Source: Microcyclospora pomicola (Eukaryota > Ascomycota > Dothideomycetes > Capnodiales). Taken from it: a DNA stretch of 64,000 bases. The notes below the pieces were generated by a model. The model did no database searches, was not told where the DNA came from, and was given only the letters and a program-made list of their open reading frames with translations. The position numbers were made by a program, and so were the translations under genes. The stretch covers positions 62,001 to 126,000 of the forward strand of contig NHNY01000029.1 in assembly GCA_002786065.1 (NCBI GenBank). The letters are read 5' to 3'. This document shows positions 32,256 through 42,700 of the stretch, in pieces (position 1 is the first letter of the stretch; each line of letters opens with the position of its first letter).

Positions 32256-35200
32256 ATGCCGTACTACGAAATGTATTGTGCGGAGTCGGAAGACGAGGAC
32301 GATGTCCAGGACTGCATAACGGTTGCTACACCGAGATACCCATGGAAATCGAAATCCTCGTCTCAAGACCACAGTGAGGAAGAGGAGCAGGAGGAGGAGA
32401 CCAACGAAGATACGCGACACACGAATTCAAACCAGTCGAAATCAAGAGTTACGAGCCCAGAGTCTGACAATGAGCCGAGTGAAGCCAGGGAGGCGTTCAC
32501 AGAAGGTTCACACGAGGATATTGATGGAGGACGCGTGTCCAAGAGGAGAAAACTCAGCCATGTACGACAGAGCATGCCAGTTTTCCCAAACTCAGCGTAC
32601 GCTGGCTGGGAACCGCCCTTCCCGCGTGTGCCCGAGTCTACGGCGTTGGAGCACCTTCTACGAGCTGCTGATGCTGCTGCTGAAGACAAAGAGCTGGCTG
32701 GTGGCCCAAGGGGGCAAGATTACGAAACCTTCGTGCTTGAAGATTTCAGCATTTACCGAGCTGCGTCGATCCCTAACCCCGATGCCCAGAAGCCTTTGAT
32801 CCGTAGCCAGCAGCTGGTGGCTCTGGATCGATTGCTACAGAATGGATACCCCTGCTTGTTATTCGACGGAGTACTGACATGCGGCTCGACCAGACACTAC
32901 GTCCAGGGATTGTCATTCAAAACCCTTGTTGTAGATGGATACGGCACTGATGAAGTCGTGGATGTGCGTGAGAGGCTGTGCATACAGACGCCTTGTGGCG
33001 CGCGAATGAACGTGTGGTATCAGCTTGGGCGACCCTCAGCCCTGTACGAGAGATTTGACAAACCTTTTCGCTGGGTGGCGCAATTCACAAAGTTCTACAT
33101 TGACTATCTACTCAATCATGATGCCGTAACACTAGAGGACTTCCGACATGCTTTCTACGGGGCAATCTCGACGCAATACGCAGGCACCCTTACCTTGAGG
33201 GTGTGGCTTGAACAGTGTTCCAATGGTGCTTCACACACAATCGACTTTCGCACAGCTGTGAATGCCAACATCGAGTTTTTACACAAGGAATGGTGTGGCA
33301 TACACTCTTCTGACTGCTCAGAAAGTGAGCTGTACGAACATCCGATATGGCAAGAGGTCTTGACTTACCGGTTAACTGCTATACCCACGCAGCCTCAGGT
33401 AGAGCAAAAGACGATTGTCACGCCTTTTGCTGCTAATTGCTTCAAGGATATGTACTTTGCCGACCAGATGGAGGCTAGGCAGATCAGCGACAAGTCTGTG
33501 CTTAAGAGAGTGAGGCAGCTCAAGCGCGAGTTGAAACTCACGCCACAAGGCATCTTGCCTAGATCTATGCAGCCGCCGACACCGACACCGACGCCGACGC
33601 CGGACAGTCTTTCAGAAGCAGCAGGCCAAAGGAAGGTATCAGTGTCAGCCCAAGTCCATGTTGAAGTTGGGGACGTCGTGTGCTACTTAGCTGAGGAGCA
33701 CGGTGCTTGGAAGACAAAGTCACAAGCTGTCTGGTACGCCTATGTGCAGAGCGTCAGATCGGAGCAGGTAAATGACGAGCAGCGGACACTGCTCGATGTT
33801 CTTTGGCTGTACCACCCACATGACACAACCATGGGTACCGACACGTACTATCCCTATGCAAACGAGCTGTTTATGTCGGACAATTGCTCATGTGGTAATG
33901 ATGCCCTTCCGATTGAGGACAGCATTGGGACTGTTAAGGTATCATGGTACGACACTCCAGCCACACCAGGTCTCTTTGTGCGACAGAAGTTCGGCACCGT
34001 CCATCACAACGACGAGCAATACTTCGAATCTCTGAAGCCACAACACTTTTCATGTTGCTGCAACAAGAAGCATGGCGTCTTCGAAGAATGCTGCAGCAGG
34101 TATAAGGTCAACGATACAATTCTTACACGAATGTGGGATGCAGAGACCGCAGAGAATTGGCTCGAGCCAGCACAAATTATCGAATTCAACGTTAAGCAGC
34201 GTACGGTACAGCTTCGACAGCTGCGACGAGCACAGAGGGAGGACGCGTGCGCAGTCGCCAACGAGCTACTTATAACAGACTATACGTTTTCTGCTAGTCC
34301 TTCGAATATCATACGAGAATGCCAAGTGCTGTTCCTGGACCAAAAAGACAAGATTCCAGTCCCGTACGATCGTGGAGGGGCTGGGGATCTCTTCATTGTG
34401 CGGCTGAAGGGAACACAAATCATGGACCATTCTTTACCATTGCCAAAGCAAGGGTGGAAGCCTGACTTCGATCAAAATCCCCCGTTGAGGGGATTAGGAA
34501 TATTCTGCGGCGGAGGCAATCTGGATCGTGGACTCGAAGAAGGTGGAGCGGTCGGTTTCACCCATGCTGTTGATCTCGCACCGATTGCGTTGAACAGCTA
34601 TCGAGCGAATCATATCAAGACGGCCAAGACAAGCTTCTTCCTCGGCTCTGTCAATGACAATCTTGATCAGGCCATTGCTGGACACGAGTTTGCGCAACGA
34701 GGCAAGACCAGAATTGCAAGGCCAGGACAGATTGATGTCTTAGCAGCTGGAAGTCCGTGTCCAGGCTTCTCACCAATGCAGCGTAGCAAGATGAGCGAGA
34801 AGTCGAGGAGAAATGCTTCTATGGTCGCGTCAGTCATTTCCTACGTCGACTTGTACTCTCCAAAGTACCTTTTCCTGGAAAACGTTGTAGAGATGACGTT
34901 TCTTGCAGGCCCAAACAAGGATCAGAATGTCTTCGGCCAAGTAATCGCGAGTCTGGTTGCTCTAGGTTACCAGGTACAGCAGCACCTAATGGACGCGTGG
35001 ACTTTCGGCAGCTCTCAGCATCGGTCTCGAATCTTCATCATTGCGACGGCGCCGAATATGACACCTCTCAACACACCAGCTTATACTCATGCACATCCAA
35101 AAGCGCAACAGCTTAGCCGAAATTTAGGCAAAGGCAGCAATGGGAAGGCTTTCGGCATGCGGCGTGAGGACGATGTTCCTTTTCGACATGTGACTGTTGC

Positions 35201-35909
35201 AGACGCTATCGACGATCTCCCTGACATCGGGAACTCAGCACCACAGATATGCCCATCCTCTCCAGACCATCGTGTCCCGATTTTCCCAGCAGCCCATCAC
35301 GTCGATAGGTTCTCAATGATCCCTACTATCCCAGAGGGATCATCATTAGTGAAAGCGGGCCAACGGATTGCGTGGCTATCGGGTGAACCTCTGAGGTACC
35401 TGCAACGGTTGAATCCCACAAGATCACACCAGAGCAGCACAATGCTGTCTCGCGTGATTCCTTCTGGCTTATTTTCTTGCTTGTTGACTGCACTCAGTAT
35501 AGCGGACGCCCGCGGTGGTCGCACACTACATCACACGCAGCATCGTAGCCTGTCCGTATTGGAGCTCAAACGCGCCCAAGGTGTACTTGATCACGAAGTT
35601 ATTCTCGGCAGTACCTCCGAGCAGGTGCAAGTCCTCGGCAATATGGTAGACCGAAAGGTCTCCCTAGCTCTCGGATTGGCTTTGAGGCGAGCGCAAGAAG
35701 TGCCGCCTGTGGTGGAAGAACCGAAAGTTTCACTCACGGTCAGTCGAGCTGTACGGCTGATGAGCCGTCAGCTGGTCGGCCTTGCTACGCCGTCAACACT
35801 GTCAATCGAGGAGGCGGAGGGCTATCCCAGCAGCACAATCGGAAGCAGTCTGTTGTCGTTGTTGAAGGGCGTGCCCAACATGAATTCGAAACTTCGAGTA
35901 TGCAATTGA
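32256..35909 (+). CDS. dim-2: DNA (cytosine-5) methyltransferase, Dim-2 type
   Basis: Single open frame of 1217 residues. The acidic N-terminus (about 1-110) is followed by a DNMT1-RFD-like segment (about 120-310, ending YERFDKPFRWVAQFTKFYID). Two BAH-like modules come next (about 465-570 from VEVGDVVCYLAEEHGAW, and about 600-730 from YKVNDTILTRMWD), then the C5-MTase domain. Motifs in the last part: I, GIFCGGGNLDRGLEEGGA (from about 747); IV, AAGSPCPGFSPMQ with catalytic Cys835; VI, FLENVVEM (Glu875); VIII, SSQHRSRIF (about 919-927); and a C-terminal LGNMVDRKVS block as motif X. This architecture fits Neurospora DIM-2, the enzyme that methylates repeat-derived DNA and is recruited through HP1 and H3K9 methylation. 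No frame disruption is visible. A TPTPTPTP tract near residue 445 is a simple repeat. Its convergent neighbour is RPN6; DNMT5 follows 3.8 kb on. Confidence 0.93.
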   Translation: MPYYEMYCAESEDEDDVQDCITVATPRYPWKSKSSSQDHSEEEEQEEETNEDTRHTNSNQSKSRVTSPESDNEPSEAREAFTEGSHEDIDGGRVSKRRKLSHVRQSMPVFPNSAYAGWEPPFPRVPESTALEHLLRAADAAAEDKELAGGPRGQDYETFVLEDFSIYRAASIPNPDAQKPLIRSQQLVALDRLLQNGYPCLLFDGVLTCGSTRHYVQGLSFKTLVVDGYGTDEVVDVRERLCIQTPCGARMNVWYQLGRPSALYERFDKPFRWVAQFTKFYIDYLLNHDAVTLEDFRHAFYGAISTQYAGTLTLRVWLEQCSNGASHTIDFRTAVNANIEFLHKEWCGIHSSDCSESELYEHPIWQEVLTYRLTAIPTQPQVEQKTIVTPFAANCFKDMYFADQMEARQISDKSVLKRVRQLKRELKLTPQGILPRSMQPPTPTPTPTPDSLSEAAGQRKVSVSAQVHVEVGDVVCYLAEEHGAWKTKSQAVWYAYVQSVRSEQVNDEQRTLLDVLWLYHPHDTTMGTDTYYPYANELFMSDNCSCGNDALPIEDSIGTVKVSWYDTPATPGLFVRQKFGTVHHNDEQYFESLKPQHFSCCCNKKHGVFEECCSRYKVNDTILTRMWDAETAENWLEPAQIIEFNVKQRTVQLRQLRRAQREDACAVANELLITDYTFSASPSNIIRECQVLFLDQKDKIPVPYDRGGAGDLFIVRLKGTQIMDHSLPLPKQGWKPDFDQNPPLRGLGIFCGGGNLDRGLEEGGAVGFTHAVDLAPIALNSYRANHIKTAKTSFFLGSVNDNLDQAIAGHEFAQRGKTRIARPGQIDVLAAGSPCPGFSPMQRSKMSEKSRRNASMVASVISYVDLYSPKYLFLENVVEMTFLAGPNKDQNVFGQVIASLVALGYQVQQHLMDAWTFGSSQHRSRIFIIATAPNMTPLNTPAYTHAHPKAQQLSRNLGKGSNGKAFGMRREDDVPFRHVTVADAIDDLPDIGNSAPQICPSSPDHRVPIFPAAHHVDRFSMIPTIPEGSSLVKAGQRIAWLSGEPLRYLQRLNPTRSHQSSTMLSRVIPSGLFSCLLTALSIADARGGRTLHHTQHRSLSVLELKRAQGVLDHEVILGSTSEQVQVLGNMVDRKVSLALGLALRRAQEVPPVVEEPKVSLTVSRAVRLMSRQLVGLATPSTLSIEEAEGYPSSTIGSSLLSLLKGVPNMNSKLRVCN

Positions 35910-36461
35910 GCGCCAAGTCTCCGCCGCTTCTGCGTGTCTGTGTCTCCCCGTGACATGGGGCCAGACTGTTTTTGCTTCACACAAGACCATAGATCAAGCC
36001 GCGCTTGTACGCCAAAGATCCAACGCTTCAGCCGCGCACCTCACGACCACCGCATGACCGGCAGCATAGCCGAATTAGCTCACTATTGATACGTAAGAAC
36101 CAAAACCATTCTTGCTTGACATTCAGTCTTGATCATCAATCTATCTTCCTTTTTCCAGTGACTCGCAGTGCAGTCGTGATTCGAGCGCTTTGAGGGTGTT
36201 CGTAAAGTGGTCAAGGTCCACGTGTAGATTGTGGGGGATCTGAAGGCTGTGTGCATTGTCTTCTGATCTCTTCTGCAATCCTGGCATCGATGACTTTGTA
36301 GATCAGTTAGCATCCTCACTCTCGGCACACTCAATAGGCACATCCGGTGATGCACGCTTGGTGACCGACAGAACGGCACTAGTATACATCATGCTACGTT
36401 GGGCTCTATGGCGAGTCTAATGCTTCCGAGTCGTTACAGCTATTCCATGCCCCACGCTGCA
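35910..36461. other. Intergenic between convergent genes
   Basis: About 550 bases between the stops of the dim-2-like gene and RPN6. No gene or repeat recognised. Confidence 0.5.
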
Positions 36462-37789
36462 TTATTCCAGCAAGCTCGCCTGGTTTGTATATAGCACATC
36501 CACCACGTTCGACAGCTTGTCGATGGTGTCGAGGGCCGCATCGTAGCCTTTGTCTCTTTGGCCCTCCTCGTAGACAAGCAGTACGCCAGCACCTTGGTCC
36601 AGCACGCCAACAATGACGCGGTCCAGGATCATCTGACCCAGCTTTCGCTCTACCTGCTGCACGTCCAGTCCGACCATCTCCGCAACATGGCTGATCTCTA
36701 CGCATGAGAATGGCTCAATCACCTTGATTAGGTTCTGCTCCAGCATGCTGTCGTACAGACGACGAAGATGCGATGCGATGAAACGATCAGATCCGAGCTC
36801 GTAGCGGTAGTTGTGGAGCGCCTGCTCGTACTCCTCTAGACTTCGGTTGTTGTGGGCGCGAGCGACGGCTTTCATGGCATCGAGATTCTTGCCGGCATAC
36901 TTCAGTGCTTGCTTAGAGGTCATGAGCTGATCGACATCCTCCTTCAGATTGAGCATGATCTTGCACAGAAGCATGTATTGTAGTGCAGAGGTGGCTTTGA
37001 CTGGGTCGTCCTGAGAATGGTAGCCTTCCATAGCTTCAATGAAATACGAGAAAGCAGTGTTGAAGTCGCTGTCTTCGGCATGCAGCTGGCCTGATTGCAT
37101 GTCGAGGCCGGCTTGAAGAAGTGGAGGGCAGTATACGGATGCTGCGCTTGTCCGTGCAGAAGTCAAGGCAGCGCGACCTTTAGGGACATTGCCTAGCGCA
37201 TGATAGACTCTGCTCTCGAGTAACTGGACCTCTACCAGCACTAATTTATCGTCCAATCGCTTGAGCTCTTTCAGCAGGCCATTGATGAGTGTAAGCGCAT
37301 CGTAGTAGGACTGCTTTTGCATATGGAGGCCGACCAATCGCACCTCCAGACCCTGGCGAAGGAACCCTTGCCGTTGCGAGACGGCCCACTCGATACATGA
37401 CTTGGTGACGGAGATCTGAATGTCGAGGGTGTTTGGGATTGAAGTGAAGAGGTCGAGAAGGTGGCGGACTGGGTGATTGTTAGTTGAGTATGGCTCTTGT
37501 CATGCTCCAGTGCGAGTCACCTACCTAGCTTAGCTGTCTTTGCCCTTGCGAAGCTCGTAAGAACATCTCGTGTTTGTTGGATGAGGTTTTCAAGGTCTTG
37601 GGTTCGTTTGTGGTCTCGATATAGCTCGCCCAGTCCCATCAATGCATTCTCGAACTCCCGCACCGCCTTATCGTTGGTACCTGGCGGTTTTGACAAGATG
37701 CTCTGGTAGATAGCTTCCGCCTTCGCTGGTTGATCTTTCGAGAGTTGTTTCGCCTCCTCCAACCGCTTTACATTATCTTCTGCCGCCAT
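36462..37789 (-). CDS. RPN6: 26S proteasome regulatory subunit Rpn6 (PSMD11)
   Basis: Lid subunit of the 19S regulatory particle, predicted 423 residues from exons 37789-37525 and 37468-36462. TPR-like helical repeats fill the N-terminal two thirds, with family blocks LVEVQLLESRVYHALGN and AALTSARTSAASVYCPP. A PCI domain covers about 290-390 (FSCVEISHVAEMVGLDVQQV, then LGQMILDRVIVGVLDQGAG). Length equals the family norm. An in-frame extension upstream of MAAEDNVKRLEEAKQ was ignored because it is not conserved. It is divergent from SOF1 with 295 bases between start codons. Confidence 0.96.
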
Positions 37790-38084
37790 CTTTATGCTGT
37801 TGCAGTTCGTGTGGAGGTATGACGCGGCGTGAGTTCTTGAGTGCGCAGGTAATATGTCTTGCAAATGACAATCGAACAGCAGATGATGTTGCTTCAAGGT
37901 GTGTTCAGGCAAGTGTCTCGTGCGCGTCGTTTGAGCCTCATGTATTACAAGGCAGGTATAGCGGCGGCGGCAGCGGGCGTCATAGTCAACGGATCAGCGG
38001 ATCTAACCTTATATCTCAAGCCTAACAATTAATTTCTAGAGGACTTCCCGTATCAATCGTTGAAGATATGTCGTTGTCGTCGCA
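37790..38084. promoter_or_regulatory. Shared promoter, RPN6 / SOF1
   Basis: The 295-base interval between divergent start codons of two essential growth genes. It must hold both promoters and leaders, including the SOF1 upstream ORF at its right end. Inferred from layout. Confidence 0.5.
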
Positions 38085-38141
38085 ATGGTATGTATTGGGT
38101 CGTGGATCAGCCAGAACAAATACTCATGATTTGTAATTAGA
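38068..38141 (+). promoter_or_regulatory. SOF1 upstream ORF closed by splicing
   Basis: An ATG at 38068 opens six codons (MSLSSQ). Its seventh codon begins with TG at 38086-38087, directly before the donor at 38088. Joining to the A at 38141 makes TGA, which overlaps the main ATG at 38085 as ATGA. In unspliced RNA the same frame runs on through the intron to a TAA near 38133. This is read directly from the sequence given the inferred intron; a role in translation control is inference. Confidence 0.55.
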
Positions 38142-39478
38142 AAATCAAAGCTCTCTCCCGCTCGACCGCCTCTTATCAGGCGCCAGGTAGCGATGTCGCC
38201 CGTCAACCGCGCAATCTGGATCCTGCCCTCCACCCATTTGAGAGGGCAAGAGAGTATACTCGGGCGCTGAACGCCACCAAGATGGAACGCATGTTCGCCG
38301 CCCCCTTCGTCGCACAACTAGGAAGAGGTCACGTCGACGGTGTATACACGCTTGCGAAGGATCCGAAGTCTCTAGAACGCTTCGCGAGTGGGAGTGGAGA
38401 TGGAGTGCTGAAAGTGTGGGATTTGCCAAGTCAGGACGAAGTATGGCATACACAAGCGCACGAGAATCTTGTGAAGGGCATGTGCTGGACACAAGACCAG
38501 AAGCTGCTGTCGTGTGGTACAGACAGAACTGTGAAGCTCTACGACCCCTACAATTCAGAGCCTGGTTCAGCACCACTTGCAACCTGGATGGGCAACAACG
38601 CCTTTACAGGGATCACTCGTCACCGGACAGAACCTGCATTTGCTGCTTCTTCCTCCGTCATATCGATATATGACCTCTCACGACCCTCATCGACACCCAC
38701 TCAGACTCTCGCATGGCCAACTTCAGTCGACACAATCACGAGCGTTGCATTCAACCAGACCGAGACCTCCCTCCTTGCCTCAACAGCCACCGATCGCTCG
38801 ATCGTACTGTATGATTTGCGTACGTCCTCTCCACTTCATCGATCGATCCTGAACCTTTCCTCCAACGCCATAAGCTGGAACCCCATGGAAGCCTTTAACT
38901 TCGCCGTTGCCAACGAAGACCACAATATTTACCTCTTCGATTCACGCAACCTCAAACGAGCGCTTAACATTTTGAAAGATCACGTCTCGGCAGTGATGGA
39001 TGTGGAATTCTCTCCAACCGGCGAAGAGCTTGTCTCCGCGTCATACGATCGCAGTGTTCGTCTGTGGTCCCGTTCTCTTGGGCACAGCCGAGACGTCTAC
39101 CATACGAAGCGCATGCAACGCGTATTCTCCTGCTGCTGGACACCCGACAACCAATATGTGGTCTCAGGCTCGGACGACGGGAATGTGCGGCTGTGGCGAG
39201 CGAACGCAAGCGCTCGATCAGGGATTAAAAGCGCTGCACAGCGGCAGAAACTGGAGTACGATGAGGCATTGAAGAAGCGATACAGTCACATGCCGGAGAT
39301 CAAGAGAATAGCTCGCCACAGGCATGTGCCCAAGCAAGTCAAGAAGGCTGGCGAGATCAAGCGAGAGGAACTCAACAGCTTGAAGCGGAGAGAAGAGAAC
39401 GAGCGCAAACACAGCCGACTAAAGGAGCAGAAGCGTAAGAGTGATAGGGAGAAAATGGTGCTGGCGACGGAAAAGTAG
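38085..39478 (+). CDS. SOF1: Sof1/DCAF13, U3 snoRNP WD40 protein
   Basis: SSU-processome component for 18S pre-rRNA processing in the nucleolus, predicted 446 residues. Exon 1 contributes only the initiator ATG (38085-38087). A 53-base intron with GTATGT donor and TTAG acceptor follows, and exon 2 runs 38141-39478. This start gives MKIKALSRS and then the conserved PRNLDPALHPFERAREYTRA, which any start inside exon 2 would lose. Seven WD40 repeats (GSGDGVLKVWDLPSQDEVW, CGTDRTVKLYDP, SASYDRSVRLW, SGSDDGNVRLWRA) precede the basic Sof1 C-terminal domain (KRYSHMPEIKRIARHRHVPK). Length is as in animal DCAF13. Confidence 0.95.
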
Positions 39479-39708
39479 GGAAACTCATGTTATGACTGTA
39501 CGTCAGGCGTCTTTGATATGCATAGCACGGCGTTGGCAATGGTGGTATTGGTTTCATCCTGGCGGAATATGTATGAAGAATGCCTCCATAGAATTAGCGT
39601 AAGATATCCTAGTTGTACACGCACAAGAACAACTCTTTCCCCTAATTCTGTGCAGACCGGGCATATTTGACAACACACCACTCCAATCCTCCCTTTTTGT
39701 ATCTATCA

Positions 39709-42700
39709 TCACTCATCCCCATGTTCTGCAAAAGCTTTGGAGAACTTGATCAATGAGGAGAAGTCCTCGTACCCACTCACTCTCACTCGGCCTTGCGTCC
39801 GCTCTACAAGCTCGCCCTCGCTTACGCCATCTTCCCCGCGCCCATGGCCACCGACCAGCCACGAGCGCGGTCTCAAGCTGAAGTGCCCGTTCTCGTCACG
39901 GATTAGCTGTGTGCCTTCCACCTTCAGCTGCTCGGGACCAGGACCAGGGACTGGTAAGACAGACACAGGCGCTCCACGCTCATCAAGCGCTTCGGCTCGG
40001 CGTTCGCGCTGCTCCAGGATATCGACGTCAATCGTATTGAGCGCGACAATGCGGTACACATGAATTGGCTTCTTCTGGCCGTGGCGACGCACACGACCAA
40101 TCATCTGAGCCATCGTACTCTCGTACTCGTACTGGTCGTTGCGCAGCAGAGGTCCGAGGACGATGACATGGTTGGCGTTCTGGAGGTTGGAACCGGCGGC
40201 AGTCTGGTCCGAAGCGTTGAGGACGATTACGGTATCTCTGCTACTCTCGCGGAATGCTTTGATCTGAGCGCCAGCGGTGGCCGGGCTCTTTACGACTATG
40301 GCAGGGATGGCACGCGATAGCAATGCTTCCTCGACCTCATCGACCTGGTTCTCATATTGCACGAAAAGGATCGCTTGGTCACCTTTCGCGCGGATCTCCT
40401 CGAGCAAATTCATTGCTGCTTCTAATTTTGCGCCATAGGGTGTCGAGGTCTGTCCGTTGCCGAGCTGGCTCTTCCACAACAGATTCCACTTGTTCACTGT
40501 GCTCGAGCATCCCGAAGCTGGACACTGATGTATGAGGTTGACATGTTTCCAGCATTCCTTGCAGATAACATGACCACATAACGCGGATGCTGCAAGATCT
40601 GTGCCTGCGCCCGCACTGCAATTGGCACCAGTACAGATCTGCGACGGAACACTGTCTAGCATAAGCTCTTGGACTGCTAACAAGTATCGATGTGATCGCT
40701 GTGCACTTCGTAGCCGCTTCACTAGAGCGTTCGCTTGGGTTGTGATATCTTTCTTGCCACCGGCTTCCGTCTTCTTCATGCCGGGCTCTGGCAGCTTGAT
40801 CTTGAGGTCTTTCAAGATCAGGTCAATATCTGAAATGACTTGACGATCGCCAAGGTGAAGCCGCAGATTGCAGGACCACCGCTCGAATGCAGCTCGCTCG
40901 CCTAAATGAGCAGACTTGATCGCTTTGCGCAGATCAGATAGTAGTCCAGACACCTCATCACGACGGATGTCGGCATAATGTTTCAGCCCAGATAGAGCAT
41001 CTACAGTATTGGCATCACGGCCGAAAAATGCAGCCGTCTTGACGAGTGCATCTTCTGCAGTATACGACATGTTTACCATTCTGTGCACCACCTCTTCACG
41101 ATCCGACGCACTCTTCTTCTTGCCCTTCTTGATCCGCATGTCAAGAGAGTTGAGATGTTGAAGAAGCTCGAAGTTCAGGGCGCGGTGATCAGTATCAAGG
41201 TTGACAGGGACGAGATGGTCAGTGTATTGCAATGCTGTACCGTCCATGATGTTCCGGCGAACGAACGTGTCAAGGAACTCTTGGGCCTGTTCGTGAATGC
41301 GTGACTGCAGGGCTTGTGATGGCGTTGATCGCATGAGGTCGAATTGTTCAAAGCTCGTAAGGTCCTTGTCCCGACGTTCGGCATTCTTCCTTTTCATGAT
41401 GCCGCGAGCACTACTTCCCACACGCATGGGTATGTTCAACAGCTCTCCGATCTTTGCCACGTCATAGCAGTCACCAATGCTAGGAGTACCGGACAAACCC
41501 CAACGCTTATCTGCATGCAGTCCGACAACAGCAGCATACTCTCTTGGCTCGTAGTCGTGGAACTCATCTACAATGATCCGGTTGAAGTGGAACATCTCAA
41601 AGAAGGGCGTGTCGATCAGCTTGGTGTCTACACTAGCAGAAGCTCCTGTGGCTGCTGCACTCTTCGTGGCATTCGCCTTGCCATTTGCATTGCCTCGAAG
41701 TCGTCGAGATGGAACCATGGCCTTGAACTCTTCACTCCGAAGGTTCTCCTTGTATTGCTTCTCGACATGCTGGCGAAGCGCTTTGGTGCCGTTTTCTGTC
41801 AAGATCTTGAGGCTTCGAGGGATCTCTGCGCTGGCAAAGTTGAGCCACTGCGACAGAGCTCTGTCCTTGACGACAGCAGGACCAGGAGCTCCGATGAAGT
41901 TCGCGATCTTCTCCACATATTTCCCTCCCGTGTCCAGCACGGATTTGTTGAGCACGATAATCTTGGCCTGCTTGAACTGCTCAATTGTCTTCGTGTTGAG
42001 TGCTGGTAAGGATGTAATATACAAGACTGAGCTTCCAGAAAAGCCTAGCTTGTCTTGGATTTCGTCCACCCATTGCTGAACCAAAGGTGTTGGACAGATG
42101 ATTAGTGTCGCAGCAATGGGAATGAGACCATCACTTTCAGGTCTGCTCTGCATGCTTGCTGATATCGATCTTGGATCTTTCTCGTCGAGCTCCGACTGAA
42201 CCAATGCGAGACTGGTGATGGTCTTGCCAAACCCAGGATGATCCGCACAGATGCCACCGCGAACCTGTATCTGCGATTGCGCACGAAGCTCCACATGCCA
42301 CCCCAATTGTCGAATTCCGGCCTCCTCAGCCTCTTCGACTGTCCAAGAGACTCCAGCTTCTTGGGCTTTCATCCATGCAAGCGCCGTTCGCTGCTTCGGA
42401 AAGAGACTGGTTTGATTGTTGAGAACGACTTGGACATCATCGTGAACCGCGTCTTCCGTGTCCGCAAGCTTGAACTTAGGTAGAACCCGTCCAAGTGAAG
42501 CGTGGCTGTCTGTGTACAATTTCCATGTCAACTTGGCATCTGCGTCTGATGGAAGACGAGCCATTGCACGATGCGCAAGGGTGCCGAAGTTGATTCCGAA
42601 CTTCACGGAGATCTTGTCTGCTCGCACATCAGTATGCAGCACGATCGGCTCCGGTCTAGCTTTCATTTGCCGCTCGTATGCGGCAGCCATCGTCGGGTCT

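Noticed and set aside
37790-37912. In-frame N-terminal extension of RPN6
   Set aside because: The family start aligns with MAAEDNVKRLEEAKQ. The extension lies in the promoter shared with SOF1.
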